64,000 nucleotides of DNA, taken from assembly GCF_050947875.1 (NCBI RefSeq), contig NC_134573.1, positions 34,245,615-34,309,614 of the forward strand, written 5' to 3'. Below the pieces are notes generated by a model. It saw nothing but the letters and a program-made list of their open reading frames with translations. It was not told the origin of the DNA and searched no databases. This DNA comes from Dermacentor variabilis (taxonomy: Eukaryota > Arthropoda > Arachnida > Ixodida > Ixodidae). Below are positions 1-9,539 of the stretch, piece after piece. Position 1 is the stretch's first letter. Every line of letters starts with the position of its first letter. Position numbers and translations under genes: made by a program.

Positions 1-760
1 AGGTTTTCAATCTTCTTGCCATCTGCGTTACCCTGTCTCCTTTCTCTGAATTTATCCCAGTCTACCACTCGTGTCACCCTTCTTCTTTCCTTCTTGAGCG
101 TACTGCTGGGTATAGTGGTCTCTATAATGTAATGGTCGCTCCCTCGGTTTTCCTTCGTGTTGTGCCATTGTGCGTCTACTATGTTTTTGCATAGGGTCAG
201 GTCAGGGCATGTGTTAGCTTGCACACTGTTCCCTATCCTAGTTGGCACCAGCGGATCTGTCAGGAGCGTGTATCCTTCGTCCTGAACATGTTGCCAGAGG
301 CTAGTACCCTTCTTTAAATTTGTTCTGTAACCCCATGCCATGTGTTGTGCGTTCATATCTCCGACTACTATTAGGGGATTCGTTTTACTGATTTTCATGG
401 CTTCGTTCATGGCTTTTATTATGGGGGAGGATTCCGCCTTGGGGCTGCTATATATGTTTAGAATGAAGAGCGGGGCCTCGCTTCTTTTTAGGGGTATGAC
501 CTCTACCAGGAGGCAGTCTGCACCGTTCGATTGAATTTCGTGCTCTATTGCAGTTAGATTTCTATGGACCAAGAAGGCCGTGAGTGGTTTTTCTTCCTTG
601 CCGTTTTCATGTTTTATAATCCCGAACCTTTACTTTTTTATTGGTTTCCTGTAGGGCTATGACATCGGGAATTTTTTTCTTTTTCAACGTTTTCAATGTG
701 GAGCTCTAGGTTCTCCGGCTTTCCGCGGAAGCTCCCACAGTTCCATTGCCACATTATTAT
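1..760 (-). pseudogene. LINE-A ORF2, apurinic-type endonuclease domain, frameshifted
   Basis: The frame starts inside the end of ORF1 with the endonuclease signature MWQWNCGSF. Around 640-675, near an A-rich run, the frame shifts. The ALQET motif then appears in another frame and a stop follows near 618. Beyond it the hallmarks continue to the window edge: a VGDMNAQHMAWGY metal-binding motif around 330-370 and GSDHYI near 145. This domain nicks target DNA to prime reverse transcription. The copy cannot make a full ORF2 protein. Reverse transcriptase, if present, lies left of the window. Confidence 0.8.
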
Positions 761-2513
761 CTCCGTCTGGCCCTTCCCCATGACTGGTTTTAGGGAGGGA
801 GATGGATTGCGCTGTGGTGGAGGCCATGGGTCCTGGGGCCGGAAAGAGTTTGCCCACCACCTTAACCAGTTGATTGTCATGTTTCTGTACTAGCTCGTTT
901 GCAGCCTTTGCTGCGTTTGTAAGGACTCTTACTTGTTCTGCTAAGGTTTTATATTGTTCCCTGGTCTCGTTTCTGATAGTTGTGAAGCGTGCTTCTATGT
1001 TTGCTTCAATATTGTTTTGCCTTTCCTCAATTTTATTTAATCTCGTTGCCACTGTTCTTAATAGGCTCATTACTTCCTCGTGATTCCGTTTCTCGTGATT
1101 TTCTGAGTCTTCCATCAACCTCTTTTTTGCCGGTAGCCCTCTTGCAGGTGAGGGTGCCCTAGAAGATGCGTTCGACGGGGGGAGGGATGCCCTCCGCGGT
1201 TCCTGTGTTAAGATCGCGGGTTGTTGAGCAATATGTGTTTTACTTTCTTGCTGCTGTTGCGTTATTGCCTTCATTAGTTCCTGAATTATTCTTTCCTGTT
1301 TTTGTATGATTGCTTTAAGTTCCTTAATTTCATTACTCTCGTGGGAGGATTGCGGTGTCCCGCTCACCTGATGTGGTGCTCCTTCCCGCCATGCGTTCGG
1401 TAGCGCCGGGTAAGACTCTGAGCGGTCTCGTTTTCCTCGGTCGTTACCCTGGGCTCGGTTTCTCGATCTGCTTCTGCCTCGCTGTTGCTGCTGCTGTTTC
1501 TGGTGCGCAGGTTGCGCTCCCTGTCCCTCCGGTCGCTGAAATTCCACTTGAGCCTTGCCACTTCGTCTCTTGTTTCCCTTGGCGGGCGGTCTCTCATATA
1601 CGATCTTGCATTGGTTGGATCCCGTGAAGTGTTCTCCCTTGCACAGGATGCACCTCGGCGTGCACGTGGGCTCGTCTTGGGCCGGATGCTCATCGCCGCA
1701 CCTGTAGCAGAGAGTTCTTCGTTCTTCCGGACACACGTCCGAGCGATGTCCCGGTCTTCTACAGTTGTAGCATGCTTCCACTTTGTGTCTGAAAAGGTAG
1801 CAGTTGTGGATTCCTCCACCGAATCGAATGGAGCCCGGGACTCTCTTGGTGCTTGCGAAAGTAATGAGCAGGGCTTTTGATGATTTTCCCATCCTTCTTG
1901 CGTCTACAATCTCTAGCTGTGGGTTGACTTTAACGATGTCGTCCATGATCTCGGCGTGGCTTTGGTCTTCTAGAACGTGATACGCAATCCCCTTGATGCT
2001 GTTGTCCGGTGCCGCTACGTAGGCACACGTCGAATAGACTTGGTCTAGGATTTTGATATGCTGTACTTCCGCGTATTTCCCTGCGCGTTCCATAGAAGGG
2101 GTGCTCACGGTAAAGGAGTTGTTAAAAGGATTGATCCTTACTTGGTCGTGTTGCTTGATTTCCCCAAAGTTCACTCCGATGTCCAGGCACAGGGCGTACA
2201 GTAGTGTAGTGGCCGTGTGGTCACGGAGCCGAAGTCCGCCTCTCGGCCGGTGTACGATCTTGTAGTCGCTCTCTGGCAGACGCGGGAGCGGCTTCTTTTT
2301 ATATGGGCGGCGTCTTATCGATGCGTTCACCCCACTGGTCTGGGCGGCCTTGGCCGTGGCGTCCATCGGTGTCATAGCTGCATCCTCTTGGGCATTGGCG
2401 TCCCCATGCTTGGGGCGAGCTCGATCATGGGCTTTGATGGCAGCCTGTATCCATAGGCTTCGGTCTTCATATTCCTCCGGGGAGATTTCTTCTCCGTCTA
2501 CGGCGTACTCCAT
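693..2513 (-). CDS. LINE-A ORF1: CCHC zinc-knuckle RNA-binding protein
   Basis: Uninterrupted 606-residue frame. Residues 1-100 are acidic then basic. A folded region follows up to about residue 240. Three zinc knuckles lie at about 248-311: CYNCRRPGHRSDVC, CYRCGDEHPAQDEPTC and CILCKGEHFTGSNQC. After these come a Q/R/S-rich basic stretch and a C-terminal helical, probably coiled-coil region at about 440-540. ORF1 proteins of I-group LINEs bind element RNA and act as chaperones in the ribonucleoprotein particle. The frame is open although ORF2 downstream is broken. The start codon was chosen because the homologous ORF1 at 57942 begins with the same MEY motif. Confidence 0.85.
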   Translation of the reverse strand: MEYAVDGEEISPEEYEDRSLWIQAAIKAHDRARPKHGDANAQEDAAMTPMDATAKAAQTSGVNASIRRRPYKKKPLPRLPESDYKIVHRPRGGLRLRDHTATTLLYALCLDIGVNFGEIKQHDQVRINPFNNSFTVSTPSMERAGKYAEVQHIKILDQVYSTCAYVAAPDNSIKGIAYHVLEDQSHAEIMDDIVKVNPQLEIVDARRMGKSSKALLITFASTKRVPGSIRFGGGIHNCYLFRHKVEACYNCRRPGHRSDVCPEERRTLCYRCGDEHPAQDEPTCTPRCILCKGEHFTGSNQCKIVYERPPAKGNKRRSGKAQVEFQRPEGQGAQPAHQKQQQQQRGRSRSRNRAQGNDRGKRDRSESYPALPNAWREGAPHQVSGTPQSSHESNEIKELKAIIQKQERIIQELMKAITQQQQESKTHIAQQPAILTQEPRRASLPPSNASSRAPSPARGLPAKKRLMEDSENHEKRNHEEVMSLLRTVATRLNKIEERQNNIEANIEARFTTIRNETREQYKTLAEQVRVLTNAAKAANELVQKHDNQLVKVVGKLFPAPGPMASTTAQSISLPKTSHGEGPDGDNNVAMELWELPRKAGEPRAPH

Positions 2514-2630
2514 CGCGACAGCGTCGGTGACGGCTCGAGGGGCCGGCGGCGACGCCGATAGCGCCCCTAATCGCGCTAGGCCTGAAGTAGGCCCAGCTCG
2601 ACTAGTTGCGGCCGGTGAACGAAAGTGCCC

Positions 2631-3060
2631 CTAAAGGGGTAAAAAGGGGGTCCTGCGCCTCGAAAAACAGCGGCAGGGTTCCAGGCACTCTTTGTGACCT
2701 TGTGGGAGCAGGTCCGAGTCTGCTGGTACAGAAAGTCGCTCGGAAAAGACCAAGAACTCGGGAGCCCATACGGAGCACATCCGCACGACTCAACGCGCCA
2801 AGCGTCTCCTCACAGCAACACGAGACCACACGAAATAAAGTATGCTATAAAGAAGCCTCTTTTCTCCTTTTCTTCCTAGTGTGTTAGCCGCAATATTTAT
2901 CTTTTTCGCAACGCTTACGTAAATCGCAAAAAACGTTCAAATATGTCTAGCCGTGCAGACTCGCAAATTTTTTTATAACGGCGTACGAAAGGCCAGTGCT
3001 AACCACACGTTGCCACCACACTGTCCTTCACTCGTGAACACACCCGCGAGGCTCCATCAT
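2631..3060. other. Unassigned stretch between LINE-A and the MADF exon
   Basis: No convincing coding frame. It may hold the rest of the LINE-A leader plus flanking DNA. The end of LINE-A cannot be fixed from sequence alone. Confidence 0.4.
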
Positions 3061-3366
3061 TCAAGCTAAGTTCCTTAAAGACGTGCAAGTAACAGAGGAT
3101 ATAAGCATAAAGCTGGCAGGAAGTGCGTGCGTACCCAAAATAAACAGGAAGCGATCATACAGTCAAGCATTGGGCCGCGATTTTGTAGCGTTGCTTTTCC
3201 AGATTAGTAAGGCTCTGCGCCCGGGGAACAACGTCGATCTGACCACACACGGACGCTTCATAAGCCGAAATACATTAGCATTGAAAAATGCCCCGCAACG
3301 CGCCTCTTCCATATTTCACATGATGCACACCCGAAACCAAATTGCACTTTCGCTCGAAGTACTTAC

Positions 3367-3514
3367 GGGAAATGTCGAACATGTTTCCGATCTCGGTCCA
3401 TGTGGCGTCCTTCTTGTTGCGGTCTTTGAATGATGGGTGCAGCTTGTTGTACAGGTACGGGTACTGCTTAACGGCCTCTATCAGCAACTCCGGCGAATAC
3501 GCAGCAGCTTCCAT
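3367..3514 (-). CDS. MADF-domain protein, first coding exon (partial)
   Basis: The ATG at 3514 opens a 49-codon reading with the front half of a MADF domain: LIEAVKQYPYLYNKLHPSF, then WTEIGNMFDIS. The exon ends exactly at a consensus splice donor (CCC followed by GTAAGT, plus-strand 3361-3366). The open frame continues past the donor to 3275, but there it stops resembling MADF. MADF domains bind DNA and occur in transcription factors and in the accessory DNA-binding proteins of PIF/Harbinger transposons. A Harbinger-like terminus lies just upstream (3515-3777), so this is more likely the transposon's accessory gene than a host gene. The downstream exons are not visible. Confidence 0.6.
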
Positions 3515-3780
3515 GGTGGCGTGGACTTTTTATTTGCAGCGACTCGAGAGGAAGCCGGATGTAGACACATGAAAGATCACTTCCGGTGCGCCGCTGATTG
3601 GTTTATCAGTTTTGCGACCACGGTCGCGCGACTGAAAAATCGCGCAGAGAGGGACTGGCCCAAAATGGTCGCTTTTCAAGAAAGGCGACCGTTTGCGACC
3701 ATTTGCGACTGGTCGCTTTGCGACCAACTTGGTCGCGCGACCACTGTCAGTCGCCGGTGTGAATGTGCCCATACACCTTA
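3515..3780 (-). mobile_element. PIF/Harbinger-like terminal region
   Basis: Read on the minus strand the end begins after TAA at 3780-3778 with GGTGTATGGGCACATTCACA. It then carries many copies of the motif GGTCGC or its complement in both orientations. A 3-bp TWA target and a motif-dense subterminal region are usual for PIF/Harbinger elements. The segment leads into the MADF start codon at 3514, so it probably holds the promoter and leader. The opposite terminus was not found. LINE-B abuts at 3781 and LINE-A may have replaced the other end. Confidence 0.5.
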
Positions 3781-6303
3781 GGCTAAAATATATGCTCAGC
3801 GCAGAAAGCTCTTCGCCTGGCTTATTTTCGAAAGAAATTAAAGAAGTCTGAACTTGAAGTCATCGATGAAGAAAACTACAGGGGTGCGGTATTAAGGGCA
3901 AGGGCGGAGAGATTATGGATGGGGGAGACGCCTACCGAGCGAGCAATAAGTGACGAGAAGAAACACGCGGTTTCCAAAGAAATAACAGAAATAAGCTATC
4001 AAGGGGAAGTCACTAGTGATGTTGGAATGATTGAGCACGCATTTGAGTCTTATTATGAAAGTTTGATGGGGAAAAAGACATGCGATATCGAAAGGTTTAG
4101 AACAGACTTCTTGTCATTAATGCCAACATTATCAGACGAGGTCTGTGAAACGCTCGACAGACCAATAAGCCTTTCAGAAGTTGAGGATGCGATTGACGAA
4201 CTTACTCCCGGCAAGTCGCCGGGGCCTGATGGTCTGGGAGGGGCTTTCTATAAAAGCTTTAAAAGTGGAATAGCTGTAGCACTACGTCGCGTGATAAGGG
4301 AGATGTACGAGAATAAGGAAGCACCTCCTTCTTTTCGGACATCGCACGTTATTTTAATTCCTAAAGTAAAAGATCGTGCGCGACTTTTGGCGGTTGAAGC
4401 CTACAGACCAATAAGCTTGACAAATACGGACTATAAAGTTTACACTAAAGTACTGGTGCGACGATTGCAGACCGTTATAAAAGAACTTGTGGGCCCCCAT
4501 CAGACATGCGGTATCAAAGGCAGATCGATCTTTTCGAATATACATACTGCAACAGACAGAGTCGCTATGATACAAATTGACCTTGAAAATGCTTTTGACA
4601 GAGTCGTCCATGATGTCATATTTTTGATCTTAGAACATGTTAAAGCCGGTGCAGTGATAACAGATGGAGTAAGACTGGTATACAAAGAGTGCACTGCGCA
4701 GTTAGTAATTAATAGAAAATTAGGCGCCAGTATAAAAGTGGAATCATGAGTAAAACAAGGATGCTGTTTGTCGCCTCTTTTATTTGCTTTGTATTTAGAG
4801 CCTTTCTGTTTGAAAATAATTAAGAGCCAATCTATTCGTGGGTTTATCTACGCAGGAATTGAGACTAGAGTTCTGGCTTATGCAGATGACGTGGCAATTT
4901 TTTGCCGTGATACAGAAAGCGTGAATAACACTATGAAAGAGGTTGTTTCCTTTTGCGCCGCAGTTGGAAGTGTTGTCAGCTGGACTAAGTGCCCAGGTTT
5001 ATGGCACGGCAGCTGGCCACAGGTACCCGAGTTTTTTTTGCAATATGAACTGGAGCGTTACCCCTGGAAAATATCTTGGGGTGCCATTACAACATTATCG
5101 TGACAGTGCCGCGCATTGGATCGAAGAAGTAAAAAGAGTTAAAGATCAGACAGAAAAGTGGGGCGGGCATAATTTTTCGATGTTTTCAAGAGCTAGTGTT
5201 TGCAATTTGTTTTTAGTTACAAAGGTGTATTATGTACTACAAGTGTTATGCATGGCAAGGATTTCGGTGCAGAAACTTCACAGAGTGTTTGCGGTATATA
5301 TATGGGGATCCACTTGGGAGAGAACTAGCCGGTGTAACTTGTTTCATTCGGTGAAGAATGGAGGACTAGGATTAACACATTTGTTTTTGAAACAGATTGT
5401 TAGTAGGTTGTTTTTCTTAAGGGACCAAAGTGATATATTTCTGCGTACTGTTATTCAGGTGGGATTGAGTTCTTCCTTGCCTGAGTGGGTTGTCTCATCA
5501 GCAAATGAACGTACTCGAACACCAATTGGCTTTCTGAGGGAAGTTGTTATGTCCTTTTCTTTACTGAAAGCGCATTTTTCGAATGAATTTTTGAGTTCAG
5601 TGACGCGTAAGAAACTTTATAGTGATCTGGTTGATGTTTTCTTGCCGCATCCTGTTTACCGCATGATGTATAACTTAGGACCTGAACGCAATGTGCTGAA
5701 GCGCGTTAGAAAAATGCCGGTTAGGTCTTCAGCGAAAACCTTCTTTGTTCAATTGCATTCGGGCACTCTCCTTGTGAAGCCATGGCTGCAAAGCAAGGGC
5801 TTCTTTGTTCCATGGTCTGTTAACTGCATCATATGTAAGAAACCTGAAACTATTGAGCACATCTTTTTGGATTGTCATGACTCAGTTTTCTTGTGGGATG
5901 TTCTAAAACGAACTCTGAAGAAAGAACTGCCGTTAAGTCCTTTCGGTATTCGGTTCTTACCGTGTGCAGACACAGGGGGAGTGCCGGCTGACTTGGTAAT
6001 GCTTTTGTGTATGAGCAGCGTGTGGAAAACGCGCGTGGATATCAGGAATGCCCGCGTAGACGAAAGGTCTGCGAGGGAACACCTAAGTGAAAGTCTTAGG
6101 TACACACGTGATGCCCTCAAGCACATGATTGAACCTCCAGAGTGGTTTGAGGAGCTTGACACTTTGGCGTCTGTGATATCCTCTTTGAGTGCCTTTTAAA
6201 TATGTACAGTCTCTCGAAGTGATGTAATATTATTTTTCTGCACCAAATGACCTACTTTGTACGCGTTTGAGTGGTGTTGAAATCAAGGTAATAAAGAAAA
6301 AAA
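3781..6303 (+). mobile_element. LINE-B: 5'-truncated L1/Tx1-like LINE
   Basis: The insertion starts abruptly within ORF2 upstream of the reverse transcriptase and ends in an AATAAAGAAAAAAA tail near 6303. No endonuclease is present. Loss of the 5' end is normal for LINE integration. The next SINE starts directly after the A-rich tail. No target duplication was recognised. Confidence 0.75.
3788..6199 (+). pseudogene. LINE-B ORF2 reverse transcriptase and C-terminal zinc knuckle
   Basis: The first frame reads to a TGA at 4747-4749, continues in the same frame from about 4756 to near 5080, then shifts to another frame that stays open to 6199. Motifs in order: LTPGKSPGPDGLGG fingers, YRPISLTNTDYKV, LVGPHQTCGIKGRSIFSNIH, IDLENAFDRVVH (first catalytic Asp), CCLSPLLFALY, AYADDVAIF (catalytic pair) and, near the C-terminus, CIICKKPETIEHIFLDC (CCHC). 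The KVYTKVL...QTCGIKGRSIF region is characteristic of the L1/Tx1 side of the LINE tree. One stop and one frameshift make it a young pseudogene. Confidence 0.85.
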
Positions 6304-6305
6304 TT

Positions 6306-6497
6306 CGTGGCTGAGTGGTAGCGTCTCCGTCTCACACTCCGGAGACCCTGGTTCGATTCCCACCCAGCCCATCTTGCAAGTTGTTTTTTATTCATGATGT
6401 GCCTGCCGGGATTTATCGCTCACGGCCAACGCCGCAGACACCGACGCCGACGACACCGGTTTTCCTGCGACACGAGCTCCTTAACGCTGTCGCGTTA
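6306..6497 (+). mobile_element. tRNA-derived SINE, copy 1
   Basis: The head carries an A-box-like TGGCTGAGTGG and a B box GGTTCGATTCC, the internal RNA polymerase III promoter of tRNA-derived SINEs. The tail ends CTTAACGCTGTCGCGTTAA. A second copy with the same head, body and tail lies at 22556-22741. The tRNA-like part does not fold into a convincing functional tRNA: the anticodon stem would leave a 10-base loop. It sits exactly between the LINE-B A-tail and truncated Gyp-1, and its antisense adds a false C-terminus to the Gyp-1 protease frame. Confidence 0.75.
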
Positions 6498-6982
6498 ATA
6501 GGCGCTATGGGCCATGTGCCTGATGATGGGACGCCAGGAACGGATAGCTGGGTCACGGAGTCGATGAGACGGCGTCGTTGGATGTCCACAAGGAGTCCGT
6601 AGTTATGCAAGAATTCTGCTCCAATGACTGCATGATGGACGTCTGCAACGAGGAAAATCCAGTGGAACGCTCGCCGAAGACCAAGGTTTAGCATGACGGA
6701 GCGTGACGAGAAAACTGGAATCCTGGTGCCGTTGACGGCTTGCAAAAACGACACAAGTGTCGCTTTTCGGTTGGAGTGCTGGGCGGGTAGAATGCTGACG
6801 TCAGCACCTGTGTCGACTAAGAATCGTTGTCCCGTAACTCTGTCCGTCACGTAGAAAAGGCGACTTGTGTGCTGAGCCGGACCACTCGTCGCCGTTAGAG
6901 GTCGGCCGGCCTGTTTCCCTGCCAAGCGCAGGGACGCCGACAGTGACGAGCGTCGTTTCCAAAACGGCGGTGGTAGTAGCAA
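6498..6982 (-). pseudogene. Gyp-1 aspartic protease domain (partial pol)
   Basis: The frame overlaps the gag end in a different phase, as expected for a programmed gag-pol shift. It shows the retropepsin signature FLVDTGADVSILPA, then a flap-like region and VIGAEFLHNYGLLVD, matching the A[IV]IG(A)DFL motif. It processes the polyprotein in intact relatives. After about 6498 the frame runs into antisense SINE sequence, so all later pol domains are absent. Confidence 0.8.
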
Positions 6983-7600
6983 ACGCCAGGCGTTGTAGTT
7001 GAGGTTTCATTTTGGGTGCCCGTGCGTCTTGATCTGCTGCAACTACAGCTGCGTGGGCGTCGAGACGTGCGGCGATGTTCCGCTCCACAGATGATGCGTT
7101 CCAGGCGCTCACACAAGGAGTCGAGCGGAGATTGCACTGCGGAAGAGCAGGGAAGAGTGTGCAGAGCGGTTCTATTGTTACCCGGAGATGGTGACGTGGC
7201 TGCGATGGTTGGGGTGGCTACTTCCATGACCTTGTCGGCCAAAGCGGCAAGTCCGGTAAGGTCCATGGTAGAGGCTGTCGCCAGGACCATCTGCACGTTA
7301 GCCGGGAGTCGTTGCAAAAACAGTTCGCGCAACAGCGTGTCCTCGATGGATCTCGCGTTGTTTCCGAGCAGCTGGCTCATTCGGCGAAGAAGTTGACTAG
7401 GGCGTCGATCGCCGATTTCTTCAGCGGACAGAAGCTCCTGGATGCGAGAACGTTGTGAAGCTGCTGTGCGCTGTAGCAGTGCTGCCTTGAGATCGTCATA
7501 GGCGGCGGCAGACAATGGGGAGTTCAACAAATCTGCTACCTCGTCAATGGCGGCGGGCGAGAGCGCTGCGACGGCGTAATGGAACTTCGAACTTCGAGGC
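6895..7600 (-). pseudogene. Gyp-1 gag, C-terminal part
   Basis: Capsid-like sequence (KFHYAVAALSPAAIDEVADL, then IQELLSAEEIGDRRPSQLLR and LPANVQMVLA) is followed by an Arg/Ser-rich tail and a CYYHRRFGNDARHC pattern, a zinc-binding-like C-x2-H-x8-H-C motif in place of a canonical knuckle. The beginning of the protein lies across the LINE-C insertion at 9110-9363. Removing LINE-C rejoins the two pieces in frame. Gag forms the virus-like particle that packages element RNA. Confidence 0.8.
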
Positions 7601-8875
7601 CCAATTTCATTAACATCTATTCCATGCAAGCTGCTGGAGCACATTTTATATTCGCAGATCGCATCACACCTCGACAATAACTCTTTCTTCTATGAAAAAC
7701 AGCACGGTTTTAGATCAGGCCATTCATGCGAGTCCCAGCTTTTCGAATTCACCACAGACCTTCACTTAAACTTAGATTCTTCTTTTCAAACTGACGTCAT
7801 TTACCTAGACTTCTCCAAAGCCTTCGATCGCGTTCCACATCGGCGTTTAATGGCAAAACTGTCCTGCCTCCACGTTGACCCTTTAATCTTGTCATGGATT
7901 GACTGCTTTCTCCGCGAACGCTCACAATATACAGTAATAGGGAACCACAAATCGCAAAATACTACAGTCATCTCTGGTGTCCCCCAGGGATCAGTGCTGG
8001 GACCACTCCTTTTTCTGATATTTATAAATGATCTTCCTAATGCCATATCATCTTGTATCCGCCTCTTCGCAGACGATTGTGTCCTTTACCGCCGCATATC
8101 TACTCCCGATGATCAGGCTCTGCTTCAACGCGACTTAAATCTCATAGAAACCTGGTGTGCGACATGGCTTATGCAACTGAACATTTCCAAATGTAAGTTC
8201 ATGCATGTATCAAGAAAGCGAAATAACCTCAGCTATCCGTATTCATTAAATTCTACACCACTCTCTGAAACAGAATCATACAGGTATCTTGGAATCATCG
8301 TGAACAACAAACTAACATGGTCTGAGCACATTGCAAAACTTTGTACAGATGCTTCTAAGTTGCTTGGGTTTATCAGACGATCCCTCGCTTTTTCACCCCG
8401 TTCTGTCCGTCAACTCGCCTACGTAACATTCATCCGTTCGAAACTCGAATATGCCTCGGCGATCTGGAATCCCCATCAGAACTATCTAATCGATCAGCTT
8501 GAAGCCATCCAAAATCGCGCGGCCCGTTTTATCACATCGCAGTATGACAGACGACACAGTATAACTCTTATCAAGGCATCCCTTTATCTTCAACCCCTGG
8601 CACTTCGGCGTAAAATTTCACAGCTTTGCCTATTTCACAAATTATACTATACCTTCCCGCAGCTAAGAAATTCTGTATTACACCCGCCGCTTCGCACCTC
8701 ACGCCGTCTTTTCAACTCCTTAAGTTTGCAGCGCATACATGGCTCCACAAACTCATTTAATAAATCTTTTTTACCTAGCTCCATTACATTGTGGAATGAC
8801 TTACCCGATTCCATAGTTACTGAAATAGAACCTAATAAATTCAGGCACTTATTAACAGCACATTTCAAGAGCTGA
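7601..8875 (+). CDS. LINE-C reverse transcriptase, C-terminal 425 codons (partial)
   Basis: The frame is open from the insertion point to the stop at 8875. Motifs in order: PISLTSIPCKLLEHIL, HGFRSGHSCESQL, VIYLDFSKAFDRVPH (first catalytic Asp), ISGVPQGSVLGPLLFLIFIN, LFADDCVLY (catalytic FADD), YLGIIVNNKLTWSEHI thumb, then a C-terminal KLEYASAIWNPHQ and WNDLPDSIV. Fingers and endonuclease are missing through 5' truncation, so it cannot move by itself. The lack of any stop suggests a recent arrival. The first in-frame ATG is at 7850. Confidence 0.85.
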   Translation, partial: PISLTSIPCKLLEHILYSQIASHLDNNSFFYEKQHGFRSGHSCESQLFEFTTDLHLNLDSSFQTDVIYLDFSKAFDRVPHRRLMAKLSCLHVDPLILSWIDCFLRERSQYTVIGNHKSQNTTVISGVPQGSVLGPLLFLIFINDLPNAISSCIRLFADDCVLYRRISTPDDQALLQRDLNLIETWCATWLMQLNISKCKFMHVSRKRNNLSYPYSLNSTPLSETESYRYLGIIVNNKLTWSEHIAKLCTDASKLLGFIRRSLAFSPRSVRQLAYVTFIRSKLEYASAIWNPHQNYLIDQLEAIQNRAARFITSQYDRRHSITLIKASLYLQPLALRRKISQLCLFHKLYYTFPQLRNSVLHPPLRTSRRLFNSLSLQRIHGSTNSFNKSFLPSSITLWNDLPDSIVTEIEPNKFRHLLTAHFKS

Positions 8876-9110
8876 GCTATTTTGCCGTGTTTTTGAATGC
8901 GTATGCGTGTTTTGTGTGGTTTCCAAGTTGTTCTTGAGCCGCTGTGTCTATCTTAGTGTTGATGCTTCTAATGATGTTAATGTTGAACATGAATCCTGAA
9001 CTTTGTGTTGCTTTTTGTTGTTACCGACCATTGTATATGTAACGACTGCTCCCCCCCCTTATGTAATGCCCTAAGCCAAGGGCCTTTAAGGGTAAATAAA
9101 TGATGATGAT
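7601..9110 (+). mobile_element. LINE-C: 5'-truncated CR1/L2-like LINE nested in Gyp-1 gag
   Basis: The insert begins inside the reverse transcriptase domain and ends after the coding stop in about 230 bases of 3' untranslated sequence closing with AAATAAATGATGATGATG. A short repeated tail and absence of RNase H fit the CR1/L2/Jockey side. It is opposite in orientation to Gyp-1. No clear target duplication is visible; the gag codons on either side join directly. Confidence 0.75.
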
Positions 9111-9363
9111 GAGAGCGGATACCAGCGACTTGAAATTGCGCTTCGGCCTGAAGAAACCACGCCGAAGGATGCTGGTCCCAGTACTGTGGGAGGCGGACAG
9201 CGATGGCGGAACAGGAGGGCTCACCGCGTTCCTCGGAAGGGTTCTGGCCTTGAGCTCTCGTAGCGTCGGTCTGGTCTTTGGTCGTCTCTACCACAGGAGC
9301 GTATGGCAGTATCACGTTCGGGTCACCAAACTGTGGCGACGAGCGACCACGTAGACTGGTCAT
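9110..9363 (-). pseudogene. Gyp-1 gag, N-terminal part
   Basis: The ATG at 9363 opens MTSLRGRSSPQFGDPN, with AIAVRLPQYWDQHPSAWFLQ, a motif typical of arthropod gypsy gags, followed by AEAQFQVAGIRS. The frame then enters LINE-C tail sequence near 9110. It continues in frame at 7600. Confidence 0.75.
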
Positions 9364-9539
9364 GTCTCGGGCTCTCGCAGGAGAGGAAGAACCGACACTC
9401 GATCTCTTGGCGTAGCATTCTTTTAATTAATCTCCTTCGGAACGCTAGCCCGTGCCGGAGCGTGCCAGCCGCTCGTGCCTCGTGTAGACGCGAACGTTTA
9501 CGTCATCTCTCGTGCGACGCCGATGCTGCTGCCGCTACA
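9364..9539 (-). repeat. Gyp-1 5' LTR and leader, probable
   Basis: On the minus strand the block starts TGTAGCGGCAGCAGC at 9539 and leads into the gag start. The beginning TG and its position fit an LTR, but the matching 3' LTR is missing and no primer-binding site was recognised, so the LTR/leader split is uncertain. Confidence 0.35.

Larger units (their letters stand above)
1..2630 (-). mobile_element. LINE-A: I-group non-LTR retrotransposon, 3' part outside the window
   Basis: On the minus strand the element reads 5' untranslated region, ORF1 (2513-693), then an overlapping ORF2 whose endonuclease runs to base 1 and off the window. The ORF1 start (MEYAVDGEEIS) and the endonuclease start match LINE-I at 57.9 kb, so both belong to one family. 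In LINE-I this family also has reverse transcriptase and RNase H. The right boundary near 2630 is approximate because no duplication or terminal signature was recognised. Confidence 0.8.
6498..9539 (-). mobile_element. Gyp-1: truncated Ty3/gypsy retrotransposon, split by LINE-C
   Basis: On the minus strand the order is short leader or LTR (9539-9364), gag start (9363), an interruption by LINE-C, gag remainder (7600-6895) and protease (6982-6498). The element is cut at the SINE. Reverse transcriptase, RNase H, integrase and the 3' LTR are missing. The right edge was set at 9539 because a TGTAGCGGC end abuts LINE-D endonuclease sequence there. Confidence 0.7.

Noticed and set aside
6306..6372. 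Possible tRNA-Val (CAC) gene from CTCACAC and the B box
   Set aside because: The anticodon stem leaves a 10-base loop, the acceptor stem does not pair normally, and a second copy carries the same attached body and tail, so it is a SINE head.
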